This document shows positions 24,565 through 36,699 of a stretch of 64,000 nt of DNA, piece by piece. Source of the DNA: JAXMHB01 sp046346965 (GTDB taxonomy: Bacteria > Pseudomonadota > Gammaproteobacteria > Xanthomonadales > SZUA-5); the NCBI GenBank assembly GCA_046346965.1, contig JAXMHB010000001.1:62001-126000 (forward strand), in the 5' to 3' direction. The notes under the pieces are model-generated. The model ran no database searches. It had not been told where the DNA came from and saw only the letters and a list, made by a program, of their open reading frames with translations. The position numbers were made by a program, and so were the translations under genes. The first letter of the stretch is position 1, and each line of letters begins with the position of its first letter.

Positions 24565-25566
24565 TCAGCCCTCGCGCAACCACTGCGCGGCCAGCGGCGC
24601 GTAGTAGGTCAGGATGGCGTCGGCACCGGCGCGCTTGAAGGCGAGCAGCGCCTCCATCGCGCAGGCGCGTTCGTCCAGCCAGCCGTTCTGCGCAGCGGCC
24701 TTGAGCATCGCGTACTCGCCGCTGACCTGATACACCGCAGTCGGGACCTGCAGTTCGGTTTTGACCCGGCGAACAATGTCCAGGTACGGCATGCCCGGCT
24801 TGATCATCACCATGTCGGCGCCTTCGGCGATGTCGAGGGCGACTTCGCGCAGCGCTTCATCGCTGTTGGCGGGGTCCATCTGGTAGGTGTACTTGTTGCC
24901 CTTGCCGAGGTTGCCGGCGGAGCCGACGGCGTCGCGGAAGGGCCCGTAAAAACTGGACGCGTACTTGGCGGAGTAGGCCAGGATGCGAGTGTGGATGTGG
25001 CCGGCTGCTTCCAGTGCCGCGCGGATGGCGCCGATGCGTCCGTCCATCATGTCCGAGGGCGCCACCATGTCGGCCCCGGCCTCGGCGTGCGACAGCGCCT
25101 GTTGCACCAGCGCGGCCACGGTTTCGTCATTGACGACGTAGCCACTGGCGTCGATCAGGCCATCCTGACCGTGGGTGGTGTAGGGATCGAGGGCGACGTC
25201 TGTGATCACGCCCAGTTCCGGCAGCTCGGCCTTGAGCGCGCGCACTGCGCGCTGGACCAGACCGTTCGGATCCCAGGCGGCGGCGCCGTCCAGCGATTTG
25301 GCCTCGGCCGGCGTGACCGGGAACAGCGCGATGGCGGGGACGCCGAGCGCGTGGACGGCGCCGGCGGCGCGCAGCAGTTCATCGATGGACAGGCGTTCGA
25401 CGCCGGGCATCGAGCCGACGGCGACGCGGGTGCCGCTGCCCTCGGTGATGAAGACTGGCCAGATCAGATCGTTGGCCGTCAGCGTGTGTTCGCGCATCAG
25501 TCGCCGCGAGAATGCATCGCGGCGCATGCGGCGCGGGCGGGTCAGCGGATAGCGGGCGGCAGTCAT
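24565..25566 (-). CDS. hemB: Delta-aminolevulinic acid dehydratase
   Basis: Porphobilinogen synthase, 333 aa, joining two 5-aminolevulinate molecules in heme synthesis. The two Schiff-base lysines are in AYSAKYASSFYGPF and VMIKPGMPYLD. The loop ALDPYTTHGQDG has no cysteines where zinc enzymes carry three, so this is the magnesium-type enzyme known from Pseudomonas. Start MTAARYPLTRPRRMRRD gives the normal length. Convergent with the zinc-ribbon gene and divergent from the transglycosylase. Confidence 0.97.
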   Translation of the reverse strand: MTAARYPLTRPRRMRRDAFSRRLMREHTLTANDLIWPVFITEGSGTRVAVGSMPGVERLSIDELLRAAGAVHALGVPAIALFPVTPAEAKSLDGAAAWDPNGLVQRAVRALKAELPELGVITDVALDPYTTHGQDGLIDASGYVVNDETVAALVQQALSHAEAGADMVAPSDMMDGRIGAIRAALEAAGHIHTRILAYSAKYASSFYGPFRDAVGSAGNLGKGNKYTYQMDPANSDEALREVALDIAEGADMVMIKPGMPYLDIVRRVKTELQVPTAVYQVSGEYAMLKAAAQNGWLDERACAMEALLAFKRAGADAILTYYAPLAAQWLREG

Positions 25567-25755
25567 GGGCTTGGGTCCAAGTCGGTTTGGGCGCGATTAT
25601 CAACCGCGCGCGGCCACTGTGCGCTGAGCGGAATCAATGCCCTCAAAGTGCCGGCCGTGCGCTGCCGCATCCTTGCCGCAGCGCAGCAGCGCCGCTAATG
25701 TGCGCGCCCTTGCGGGCCGCCTCATCGGGACCGCGCCAGATCTGAGTGAATAGAC

Positions 25756-27210
25756 ATGCGTGCCATCACAGGGGGACTGTGGGCCGCGCTTGCGATGCTG
25801 CTGACGGCTTGCGCCAGCGCACCGCAGCGCCCGGCGGCGGTTGCGGCGGCCCCCGCCGCCATGGATGAGGACGCCGTGGCGGCCTTGTACGACCGCATCG
25901 GCAGCAGCACCAGCGCCTTTCAGGGCGGCCTGGAGCTGATGCGCTCCGGCAGTCCGCGCGAGGGTCGCGAGGCCATGCGCGCGGCGCTCGGCGAGTTGGA
26001 ACAGGCGGCCTTGACCTGCGCCAACACGCCCGGCTGCGAGGGCGAGCGCTTCGTCGGCGCGCTGGTGGTGCTGGTGCGCTTGCAAAGTGTCGCCGCCGGT
26101 TGGGACGACTTCGAGGATGAGACGCTGGCCGAGGCGAGCGCCGAAGTGGAGCCGCTGACCCCGGCCCAGCTGCCGGAAACCGAGCGCTCGGTGCGGCTGC
26201 TGCGCGGCAAGGATTTGCGCGAGCTGATCAGCCTGAATGAGCCGGTGCGCGCGGCGCTGGAGGATTGGCTCACCTGGATGCGCCCGCAGCTGATCGAGGC
26301 CTGGGTCAACTACCAGTATCTGCGCGGCGACATGTATCCGGCTTACGAGCGCGCCGGACTGCCGGAGGCGGTGTTGTTCGCGATTCTGGCCAAGGAATCG
26401 GCCGGTCGCGTGCATGTGTACTCGCCGGCGGGCGCGGCAGGCCCGCTGCAGTTCATGCCGGCGACCGCGCGCCGCTTTGGCCTCGGCGGCAAGGACTTCG
26501 ACGAACGCCTGGATCCGGCCGCGGTGGCGCGCGCCAACGTGGCGTACCTCGAAGAGCAGTTGCGCGTGTTCAATGACGATCTGGAACTGACGCTGGCGGC
26601 CTACAACGGCGGCGAGGGGCGCGTCGGCCGCCTGGCCAAACAGTATCCGGGGCGCGGCTTTTGGTCCGAGCGCATCTTCTACGCGCTGCCGGCAGAGACC
26701 CGCGACTACGTGCCGAAGGTGCTGGCGGCCGCCTATTTGTTCCTGCACCCGGAGGAATACGGGCTGGAGTTTCCGCGCATCGACGCCACCGTCACTGAAT
26801 TGACGCTGCGGCAATCGATGTCCTTGGGCGAACTGGCGATGTGTCTGGGCCAAGACGGTCGCCCGGAAGGCTGGTTCCGCACGCTGCGCAATCTGAATCC
26901 GCGCCTGAAACCGGAGGAGCGTCTGCCGGTGGGCGCCCGCCTGCGTGCACCGCAATCGCTGCTGGCCAGCTATGAGGCCCGCTGCCAGGATGCGGCGGTG
27001 CTGGCACGCATCGCCGCGCTGCAAAACGCACGGCATCCGCAGGGCCCCACCGAGGTGGGTTACACGGTGCGCCGTGGCGACACCCTGCACGCCATCGCGC
27101 GCCGCTCGCGCTGCTCCAGCGTGGCCGAGATTGCCAAGCTGAACGCGATCCGCGGCCCGCGCTACGCGCTCAAAGTGGGCCAGCGTATCCGTTTGCCTAC
27201 CTGCAGCTGA
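25756..27210 (+). CDS. Membrane-bound lytic transglycosylase with LysM (MltD-like)
   Basis: Lipoprotein of 484 aa: signal peptide with lipobox LLTAC (Cys near residue 17). The catalytic SLT domain (about 195-330) has AILAKESAGRV with the catalytic Glu, GAAGPLQFMPATARRFGL and TLAAYNGGEGRVGRL. A LysM peptidoglycan-binding motif ends the protein (YTVRRGDTLHAIARRS). It cleaves glycan strands in the periplasm, anchored probably to the outer membrane. It resembles MltD in domain order but has a long uncharacterised N-terminal part (about 30-190). Confidence 0.9.
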   Translation: MRAITGGLWAALAMLLTACASAPQRPAAVAAAPAAMDEDAVAALYDRIGSSTSAFQGGLELMRSGSPREGREAMRAALGELEQAALTCANTPGCEGERFVGALVVLVRLQSVAAGWDDFEDETLAEASAEVEPLTPAQLPETERSVRLLRGKDLRELISLNEPVRAALEDWLTWMRPQLIEAWVNYQYLRGDMYPAYERAGLPEAVLFAILAKESAGRVHVYSPAGAAGPLQFMPATARRFGLGGKDFDERLDPAAVARANVAYLEEQLRVFNDDLELTLAAYNGGEGRVGRLAKQYPGRGFWSERIFYALPAETRDYVPKVLAAAYLFLHPEEYGLEFPRIDATVTELTLRQSMSLGELAMCLGQDGRPEGWFRTLRNLNPRLKPEERLPVGARLRAPQSLLASYEARCQDAAVLARIAALQNARHPQGPTEVGYTVRRGDTLHAIARRSRCSSVAEIAKLNAIRGPRYALKVGQRIRLPTCS

Positions 27211-27414
27211 GGTCTGGGCGCGGGTGTGAGCTGACGCGCGGCTGCATTTGCGCGTGTGCTGGGTAAGACCGCATCGCGCGCCGTCGGCGCTGTGCTGTCC
27301 TCGAAGGCAGCGCGCCGCGGGAGCAGCGCCCTCCAGTGCGGCCGATTGCTGCTTTGCGGAGGGCGCCGGTCCCCGGCGCCTGGGCCGCCTCGAATCAGTC
27401 GATCAAGAGCAGCA

Positions 27415-27550
27415 GCGCCGCAGGAGCGGCGCCCTCCTCGAAGGCAGGGCGCCGCAGGAGCAGCGCCCTCCTCGAAGGCAGGGCGACGCAGGAGCAGCGC
27501 CCGCCTCGAAAGCAGAGCGCCGCAGGAGCGGCGCCCTCCTCGCAGCTTCT
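27415..27550. repeat. 34-bp tandem repeat, four units
   Basis: Four contiguous units starting at 27415, 27449, 27483 and 27517 with pattern GCGCCGCAGGAGCAGCGCCC + TCCTCGAAGGCAGG. A diverged partial unit lies near 27300-27335. It is within the 349-base gap between the transglycosylase and the convergent acnA end and has no unique spacers, so it is not a CRISPR array. Nothing else was seen in that gap. Confidence 0.92.
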
Positions 27551-27559
27551 GACCGCCGC

Positions 27560-30241
<2,682 letters not shown>

Positions 30242-30392
30242 GAGTAGCCTCCGAGTAAGCGAATCGTCAGTCCCGGCGCCGGCCTGCGGCCGCGATGCCC
30301 GCCGGGAACAGCCCGCGATTATGGCATCAGCCAGTGCGAGCCGGGGCTCGACCTAAGGCGTATTGCCCGCCGCGCGGCATGCCCGCAGCGGC

Positions 30393-30746
30393 TCAGGGCG
30401 GCGTTGTCGTCGGCGCCGGCGCTTCCAGGCTCAGTAGCCAGGCGGCGATGCGCGGGTTTTCCGCCGCCGACGAATGCCCGTGCTGATCCAGAAAGCGCTC
30501 CAGATCCTGCTGCGCCTGAGCCAGGTCGAACTGCATCTGCAGCCCGGCGCTGAGCTCCTCGGGCGCATGGCAACGGGCGCAGCGGCGCTCGAACAGCGCC
30601 GCGCCATCCACCGGCGCCGCCGGCGCGGTGCTGGCGGTGGTCGCCGGCTGGATGTTGTGGCGGACAACGGCGGCAAAGCCCGCCGCCATCAGCAGCAGAA
30701 AGGCGGTCAACAGATGGGCGTAATGACGAACGCGGGCAGGGCGCAT
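30393..30746 (-). CDS. Small membrane-anchored c-type cytochrome
   Basis: A 117-aa protein with an N-terminal hydrophobic segment (LLTAFLLLMAAGFAAVV) serving as anchor or uncleaved signal, then a heme c motif CARCH near residue 60 and a helical tail ending NPRIAAWLLSLEAP. No clear distal Met is seen, so the sixth heme ligand is uncertain. It starts two bases after the stop of the flavocytochrome gene, so the two are probably co-translated and may exchange electrons. Confidence 0.72.
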   Translation of the reverse strand: MRPARVRHYAHLLTAFLLLMAAGFAAVVRHNIQPATTASTAPAAPVDGAALFERRCARCHAPEELSAGLQMQFDLAQAQQDLERFLDQHGHSSAAENPRIAAWLLSLEAPAPTTTPP

Positions 30747-30748
30747 GC

Positions 30749-32065
30749 TCAGACCTGGTCGAAACGTTCGGAGTGGATGCGATCCGCAGCCACGCCCAGC
30801 GCGCGCAAGGATTGCTCTACGCTGTCCATCATCGGATTCGGTCCGCAAATCAGGCATTGGAACCAGGGCAATTCGGCCGGCAGGTAGCGGCGCATCAGCT
30901 CCGGCGTGATCCGCCCGGATTCGCCGCCGTCTCCCGGCCGTGGATGCTCGAACACGTACACCAGCGTTAGCGCCATGCGCTGTTGCAGCGCGGCGAGTTC
31001 CTCGGCGAACACCACCCGGCTGCGATCGTTGGCGGCGTAGAACAGCAGGCAGGGGCGGGGATCGCGACGCTCAGCCAGCGTTTGCACGATCGCCAGCATC
31101 GGCGTGATGCCGATGCCGCCGGCGATCAGCACGAAGCCCTGGGCCGGCAGCCGATCCACCGTCAGCGCGCCGTACGGCCCCTCGACCCACAGCCGCGCGC
31201 CAGGCTGCAGCTGCGGCACCACCTGGCCGGACCAGTCGCCCAAGGCTTTGATCGCAAAGGACTGCGAGCCGTCCGCGGCGGGCGCGCTGGCGATGGTGAT
31301 CGGATGCTGTGCGCGCGAGAACGGCGTGCGCCCGCTGATCAGCCAGGCGAACTGGCCGGGATGGTAGGCGTAGCCCGGATGGCCATCGGGGCGCACCGTC
31401 AGCAGGCGGGTGTCGGCGCCGAGTGCGCGATTGGCGCTGACGCGCCAGGGTCGCCGCCACAGATGCAGCGGGCGCACCACCGCGTACCAGATCAGAATGC
31501 CGCCACAGAGGGCGACGATCAGCAAGGTGGCCAGACGCACGCTGGTACGCGCGCTGTAGCCGGCCACCGCCCACAGGTGCAGCGTGCCGGCGACCGCCGC
31601 CACCAGCGCCGCCACCCGATGCAGGCGATTCCAGAGATCGAAAGACACCCGCAGCCGGCGCCGCCACAGCGAACTGACGGTGAGCACGACCAGCGCCCAG
31701 AAGGCCAGCGCGCCGGACTGCGTCAGCCAGGAGCCGCGCCAGGGCAACAGCGCCTGCCAGCCGCTGGCGGGCAGCAGCAACAGCACGTGCGTCAGCAGCA
31801 GCACGCTGGCGCTGATGCCCATGGAGCGATGGAACTGCACCAGCGTGTCGGTGCCGAAGCTGTCCGACAGCGTGCGCAGGCGCGATACCAAAGCAAACTC
31901 CAGCCAGATCAGGCTGAAAGCGATGAAGCCGCAGCCGACCGCGAACTCCAGCCGCCAGGGACGGTCCAGCGTGATCGGATCGGCCACCATGGCCACATGC
32001 AGCGGCAGCAGGGCAAGCAGCAGATAGAGCCCGACATAGACCACGCTGGAGAGCGCTGACTTCAT
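30749..32065 (-). CDS. Ferric-reductase-like transmembrane flavoprotein
   Basis: A 438-aa protein. The N-terminal half holds about six membrane helices of the ferric-reductase type (residues 5-200) with heme-ligand histidines (VQFHRSMGI, LLLTHVLLL, NRLHRVAAL, AGTLHLWAV). The C-terminal half is a ferredoxin-NADP reductase-like module: FAD motif HPITIASAP, NAD motif FVLIAGGIGITPML and LICGPNPMM. It would pass electrons from NAD(P)H through FAD and b-hemes across the membrane. ATG 32065 is used; one codon upstream is TTG. A c-type cytochrome gene follows. Acceptor unknown. Confidence 0.88.
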   Translation of the reverse strand: MKSALSSVVYVGLYLLLALLPLHVAMVADPITLDRPWRLEFAVGCGFIAFSLIWLEFALVSRLRTLSDSFGTDTLVQFHRSMGISASVLLLTHVLLLLPASGWQALLPWRGSWLTQSGALAFWALVVLTVSSLWRRRLRVSFDLWNRLHRVAALVAAVAGTLHLWAVAGYSARTSVRLATLLIVALCGGILIWYAVVRPLHLWRRPWRVSANRALGADTRLLTVRPDGHPGYAYHPGQFAWLISGRTPFSRAQHPITIASAPAADGSQSFAIKALGDWSGQVVPQLQPGARLWVEGPYGALTVDRLPAQGFVLIAGGIGITPMLAIVQTLAERRDPRPCLLFYAANDRSRVVFAEELAALQQRMALTLVYVFEHPRPGDGGESGRITPELMRRYLPAELPWFQCLICGPNPMMDSVEQSLRALGVAADRIHSERFDQV

Positions 32066-32190
32066 CAAAATCGGCCGGCACCGGACAGACGCCGGAGTCT
32101 ATCGCGCGGGCCGCGCTGCGCACCGGCGCGCACTTGCTTTCCGCCTCGCTTCCGGCATCCTTGGTCGCGGGGCCTTATGGGGAGATTGCG

Positions 32191-34986
32191 ATGCGTATCT
32201 TGAGCACCGATGTCTACGGGGGACCGAATCGGTTTGCCCATTTTCCGTGCGTGCTGCACGTGGTCGACCTGGAGGATCTGGAGCAATGGCCCACGGTACG
32301 CCTGGGCGAGGCCTTCATCAGCGGATTGGTGCAGGCGGTGCCGGGTTTGGCCGATCACGGCTGTTCCTACGGCGAAGAGGGCGGATTCCTGCGGCGCATG
32401 CGCGAGGGCGAGGGCACCTGGCTCGGCCATGTGTTTGAGCACACGGTGCTGGAGGTGCAGCAGCTGGCCGGTCACGAGGTCAGCTTCGGCAAGACGCGCT
32501 CGACCAAGAGCGCCGGCCAATACAATGTGGTGTTCGAGATTCAGGACAAGGATGTCGGCCTGGAGGCCAGCCGTCTGGCGCTGCGCTTGATCCATTCGCT
32601 GCTGCCGGAACCGCTGCGCGCCAAATACGCCGACAAGGAATTCAATTTCGAGCGCGAGCGCGACTGGTTCATCCGCTACACGCAGAAGCGCGAACTGGGG
32701 CCGAGTACCGGCTCGCTGGTACGCGCCGCCGAACAGCGCGGCATTCCCTGGCTGCGCCTGAATGAGCAGAGCCTGGTGCAATTGGGCCACGGCAAGTATC
32801 AGCGCCGCATCCAGGCCACGATTACCAGCGAAACCCGTCATATTGCTGTCGAACTGTCTTGCGACAAGGAGATGGCGCACAAGATCTTCGAGGACCTCGG
32901 TCTGCCGGTGCCCAAGCAGATGACCGCCTCCAGCGAGCGCGAAACGCTGCGGGCGGCCGAGCGCATCGGCTATCCGGTGGTGGTCAAGCCCTACAACGGC
33001 AATCACGGTCGCGGCGTCTGCATCAATCTGCGCAACGCCGAGGAAGTGGCGCGCGGTTACGAAGTCGCCAGCAAGATCAGTCGCACCGTGGTGGTTGAGA
33101 GCTACATCACCGGCTTCGATCACCGCATGCTGGTGGTCAATGGCGAGCTGGTGGCCGCCGCCAAGCGTGTGCCCGGCCACGTCATCGGCGATGGCGTCCA
33201 CTCGATCCGTGCGCTGGTAGACATCGTCAACAGCGATCCGCGCCGCGGCATCGGCCATGAGAAGGTGCTGACCAAGATCCAGCTCGACCATCAGGCCGAC
33301 GATCTGCTGGCCAAGAAGGGCTACACGCTCGATACCGTGCTGCCTGCGGGCGAGATCTTCTATCTGCGCTCCACCGCCAATTTGTCGACGGGCGGCACCG
33401 CGATCGATGTCACCGACATCGTGCATCCGGACAATCGCGCCATGGCGATACGCGCCGCCAAGGCCATCGGCCTCGATGTCTGCGGCGTCGATTTCCTGAC
33501 CGACGATATCTCGCAGAGCTATCAGACCCACGGCGGCGGCATTTGCGAGATCAACGCCGCGCCTGGTTTCCGTATGCACGTGTCGCCGGCCGAGGGCAAG
33601 TCGCGCGATGTCGGCGGCGCGGTGATGGACATGCTGTTCCCGCCCGGCGCGCCCTCGCGTATTCCCATTGCCTGCATCACCGGCACCAACGGCAAGACCA
33701 CCACCAGCCGCATGCTGGCGCACATCCTGAAGATGGCCGGCCATACCGTCGGTCTGACCAGCACCGATGGCGTCTACATCGACGGCAAACTCACCGTCAA
33801 AGGCGATATGACCGGCCCGGTGGCCGCGAGCATGGTGTTGCGCGATCCGACCGTCGACGCGGCCGTGCTGGAGACCGCCCGCGGCGGCTTGCTCAAGCGC
33901 GGCATGGCGGTGCGCGATTGCGATGTCGCTTGCGTGCTCAACGTGCAAAGCGATCACCTGGGCCTGCGCGGCATCGACACGCTGGACGAGCTCGCCGAGG
34001 TCAAGCGCACCGTGGTCGAGATCGCCAATGACACCGCGGTGTTGAATGCCGACGATCCGCGCGTGCTGCGAATGGCCGGCTACACGCGCGCCAAGAACGT
34101 CTGCTACGTGACCATGAACCCGCGCCACGCGCTGGTGCAGCAGCACATCCGCGCGGGTGGCCGCGCGGTGGTGCTGGAGCAGGGCATGAACGGCCACATG
34201 ATCGCGCTGTACGACAAGGGCAGCCATTTGCCACTGATGTGGACGCACCTGATTCCGGCAACGCTGGAAGGCCGGGCGCTGCACAATGTGCAAAACGCGA
34301 TGTTCGCCGCGGCGCTGGCCTATGGCCTGAAGGTAAGCCGCGAAAACATCGAGCATGGCTTGCGCACCTTCACCACCAGCTTCTTCCAGGCGCCCGGCCG
34401 TCTGAACGTGTTCGATGAGCATCCGTTCAAGGTGATCATGGACTATGCGCACAACGCCCACGGCGTGAACGCGATGGCCACGCTGACCGATCAGCTCAAC
34501 GTGGCCGGCAAGCGCATCGTGGTGATGGCGGCCCCGGGCGATCGGCGCGACGAGGACGTGATCGAGCTGGCGACCGCCGCAGCGGGTCACTACGACGTCT
34601 ACATCTGCAAGCGCGACGATCACACCCGCGGCCGCCGTGGCGACGAGGTGCCACTGCTGCTGCACAAGGGCTTGGTGGGGGCCGGCGTGGCGGCGGAGCA
34701 GATCGAGATCATCGAAGACGAGCAAGAAGCGATCAATTCCGCGCTCAAGCGCGCGCGCCCGGGCGATCTGGTCGTGGTGTTTGCCGACAACATTCCGCGC
34801 AGCTGGAAGCAGATCATCTACTTCAAGCCGGATGTGCAGGCCGCCGCCGAGAAGCCCAATCTGAGCACCGCTCCGCATGCGGTGATCGGCTCGCTGAAGG
34901 GCTTCGAGGACTACTCCGAGGCACCGCAGATGGAAATCCGTCAGGACGAGCGCGGTGTGTATCTGGCGCCGGAGGAGTCCGACTGA
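32191..34986 (+). CDS. cphA: Cyanophycin synthetase
   Basis: Enzyme of 931 aa that polymerises Asp and Arg into cyanophycin using ATP, in the cytoplasm. Domains: the N-terminal domain to about 160, an ATP-grasp domain near 215-480 (YPVVVKPYNGNHGRGV near 265), then a Mur-ligase domain with P-loop CITGTNGKTTTSRML near 496 and DYAHNAHGVNAM in the C-terminal lobe. Start 32191 (MRILSTDVYGGPN) has GGGGAG upstream. Length fits CphA1. A Mur-ligase paralogue follows after 16 bases, and a degrading fusion enzyme is encoded at 8028-9956. Confidence 0.95.
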   Translation: MRILSTDVYGGPNRFAHFPCVLHVVDLEDLEQWPTVRLGEAFISGLVQAVPGLADHGCSYGEEGGFLRRMREGEGTWLGHVFEHTVLEVQQLAGHEVSFGKTRSTKSAGQYNVVFEIQDKDVGLEASRLALRLIHSLLPEPLRAKYADKEFNFERERDWFIRYTQKRELGPSTGSLVRAAEQRGIPWLRLNEQSLVQLGHGKYQRRIQATITSETRHIAVELSCDKEMAHKIFEDLGLPVPKQMTASSERETLRAAERIGYPVVVKPYNGNHGRGVCINLRNAEEVARGYEVASKISRTVVVESYITGFDHRMLVVNGELVAAAKRVPGHVIGDGVHSIRALVDIVNSDPRRGIGHEKVLTKIQLDHQADDLLAKKGYTLDTVLPAGEIFYLRSTANLSTGGTAIDVTDIVHPDNRAMAIRAAKAIGLDVCGVDFLTDDISQSYQTHGGGICEINAAPGFRMHVSPAEGKSRDVGGAVMDMLFPPGAPSRIPIACITGTNGKTTTSRMLAHILKMAGHTVGLTSTDGVYIDGKLTVKGDMTGPVAASMVLRDPTVDAAVLETARGGLLKRGMAVRDCDVACVLNVQSDHLGLRGIDTLDELAEVKRTVVEIANDTAVLNADDPRVLRMAGYTRAKNVCYVTMNPRHALVQQHIRAGGRAVVLEQGMNGHMIALYDKGSHLPLMWTHLIPATLEGRALHNVQNAMFAAALAYGLKVSRENIEHGLRTFTTSFFQAPGRLNVFDEHPFKVIMDYAHNAHGVNAMATLTDQLNVAGKRIVVMAAPGDRRDEDVIELATAAAGHYDVYICKRDDHTRGRRGDEVPLLLHKGLVGAGVAAEQIEIIEDEQEAINSALKRARPGDLVVVFADNIPRSWKQIIYFKPDVQAAAEKPNLSTAPHAVIGSLKGFEDYSEAPQMEIRQDERGVYLAPEESD

Positions 34987-35002
34987 GCCTCAGCGCGCCG
35001 CC

Positions 35003-36697
35003 ATGGCCATCCCCTATCTGGTTGATTCGCGTCGTCTGACCGGCCGCACGATCCTGCTGGAGGGGCCAGGTGCGGTGATCGAGACGCGCCCGCCGCCCGA
35101 GCATGCGACCTTGCTCGGGGCGCGTTGGCGGCGCGAGGTGCGGCGCTTTGCCGAGGCACTGGGCTGGGGCGAGGTCGAGCGCCACAGCCGCTGGTTTGCG
35201 CCCACGCTGCACTGCGCGCTGGCAGCGCCGATCGACCAGCTGCTGGTCGCCACCTATGTGGCCGAGTGGGCCTGGGAACTGGCGATCACGGCGGTGACCG
35301 AGCACGAGGTGCCGCGGCGTTCGCGCATCCTGGCGCGCTTGCAGCGGCGCCGCGATCAGGCGGCCAATCCGGCGTTGGTGGCTTTACGCGAGCGTGCGCT
35401 GGCAGAGGGCGCGCAGCTGCTGATCGGCGATGGCGATCTCAGCGTCGGTGAGGGCGCCGCCGCGCAGACCTTTGCCAACGCCGAGGTGCCCGATCCGGAT
35501 CAGATCAACTGGCCAGCGGTGCGTCATCGCATCCCGGTGGCGCTGATCACCGGCACTAACGGCAAGACCACGACCACCCGCCTGCTGGCGCGCATGGCCA
35601 CCGAAGCCGGACGCATCACCGGCCACTGTTGCACCGATTCGGTCGAGGTCGGCGGCACCGTGCTCGACCGCGATGACTATTCCGGCCCGGGCGGCGCGCG
35701 CAAGGTGCTGCGCCATCCGCAGACCGAGTTCGCCGTTCTGGAAGTGGCGCGCGGCGGCATGCTGCGGCGCGGCCTGTCGGTGCGCACGGCTGATGTCGCG
35801 GTGGTCACCAACATCGCCGATGACCACCTCAACGATATGGGCATCCACACGCTGGGCCAGCTGGCGGAGGTCAAGTTTCTGGTCGCCCGCGCGCTGAAGC
35901 CGCATGGCGTGCTGGTCACCAATGCAGAGAACGCCTGGTGCCGACGCGAGGCGCGCAAAGCCGAGCGGCCGGTGTGCTGGTTTGCGCTCGATCCCCCCAA
36001 CGCCAGCCAGCTGCGCGGTCCGCGCGAGGTGCGCGGGCTGGCGACCGTGCGCGAGGGCCGACTGGTGATCGAGCAGGCGCGGCGCCGGATCGATCTGGTC
36101 GGGCTCGACGAGCTCGGCATGCCGGGTGGTGCGGCTGCCCGCCACAACATCGCCAACGCCCTCGCCGCCGCGGCGGCGGCGTGGTTTCTCAAGCTGCCGC
36201 TGGCGGCCATCCGCCGCACGCTGCGCGAGTTCGGTCGCTCGGTGGACGACAACCCCGGACGCAGCAATCTGTACACACTGAAGAACGGCGCCCGCGTGTT
36301 GGCCGACTTTGGTCACAACCCGGAGAGTCTGGCCGCGGTGTTCGCCACCGCGCGCGGCATTCCGCATCAGCGGCTGCTGATCTCGATCGGCCAGGCCGGG
36401 GACCGCGACGATCAGGCGATTTCTGCGCTCGGCGCGCTGGCCGCGGCGCAGGCGCCGGATCGCCTGCTGCTCAAGGACATGGAGAAGTATCGCCGCGGGC
36501 GCGCCGAAGGCGAGATCCCCGGTCTGCTACGAGCCGGCGCCGAGGCGGCGGGCTTGAACTCGGCGGCGATCGACGTGATCGCCACCGATTCGGGGGTGCT
36601 GGACGACGTGCTGGCCTGGCTGCAGCCGGGCGACCTCGCCGTGCTGTTCGTGCACAGCGAGGTCGAGCAGGTGCTGGGACGCCTGCGCTCAGCCTGA
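35003..36697 (+). CDS. CphA paralogue with Mur-ligase domains only
   Basis: A 564-aa protein resembling the C-terminal two thirds of CphA. The first 180 residues are alpha/beta and lack the ATP-grasp motifs of CphA; then comes the P-loop ITGTNGKTTTTRLL near 184, EVARGGMLRRG, and the C-terminal lobe DFGHNPESL. It starts 16 bases after cphA and is surely co-transcribed. Paired cphA genes with a short Mur-ligase partner are known in proteobacteria; the partner may help polymer extension or use dipeptides, but its reaction is not evident from sequence. Ends three bases before a convergent peptidase gene. Confidence 0.85.
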   Translation: MAIPYLVDSRRLTGRTILLEGPGAVIETRPPPEHATLLGARWRREVRRFAEALGWGEVERHSRWFAPTLHCALAAPIDQLLVATYVAEWAWELAITAVTEHEVPRRSRILARLQRRRDQAANPALVALRERALAEGAQLLIGDGDLSVGEGAAAQTFANAEVPDPDQINWPAVRHRIPVALITGTNGKTTTTRLLARMATEAGRITGHCCTDSVEVGGTVLDRDDYSGPGGARKVLRHPQTEFAVLEVARGGMLRRGLSVRTADVAVVTNIADDHLNDMGIHTLGQLAEVKFLVARALKPHGVLVTNAENAWCRREARKAERPVCWFALDPPNASQLRGPREVRGLATVREGRLVIEQARRRIDLVGLDELGMPGGAAARHNIANALAAAAAAWFLKLPLAAIRRTLREFGRSVDDNPGRSNLYTLKNGARVLADFGHNPESLAAVFATARGIPHQRLLISIGQAGDRDDQAISALGALAAAQAPDRLLLKDMEKYRRGRAEGEIPGLLRAGAEAAGLNSAAIDVIATDSGVLDDVLAWLQPGDLAVLFVHSEVEQVLGRLRSA

Positions 36698-36699
36698 GC

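Noticed and set aside
27415..27550. CRISPR array
   Set aside because: Units are contiguous with no unique spacers, and no cas genes are present.
32065..34878. A 937-codon minus-strand frame opposite cphA
   Set aside because: Shadow of cphA: composition typical of antisense frames, no ribosome site, no recognisable motif.
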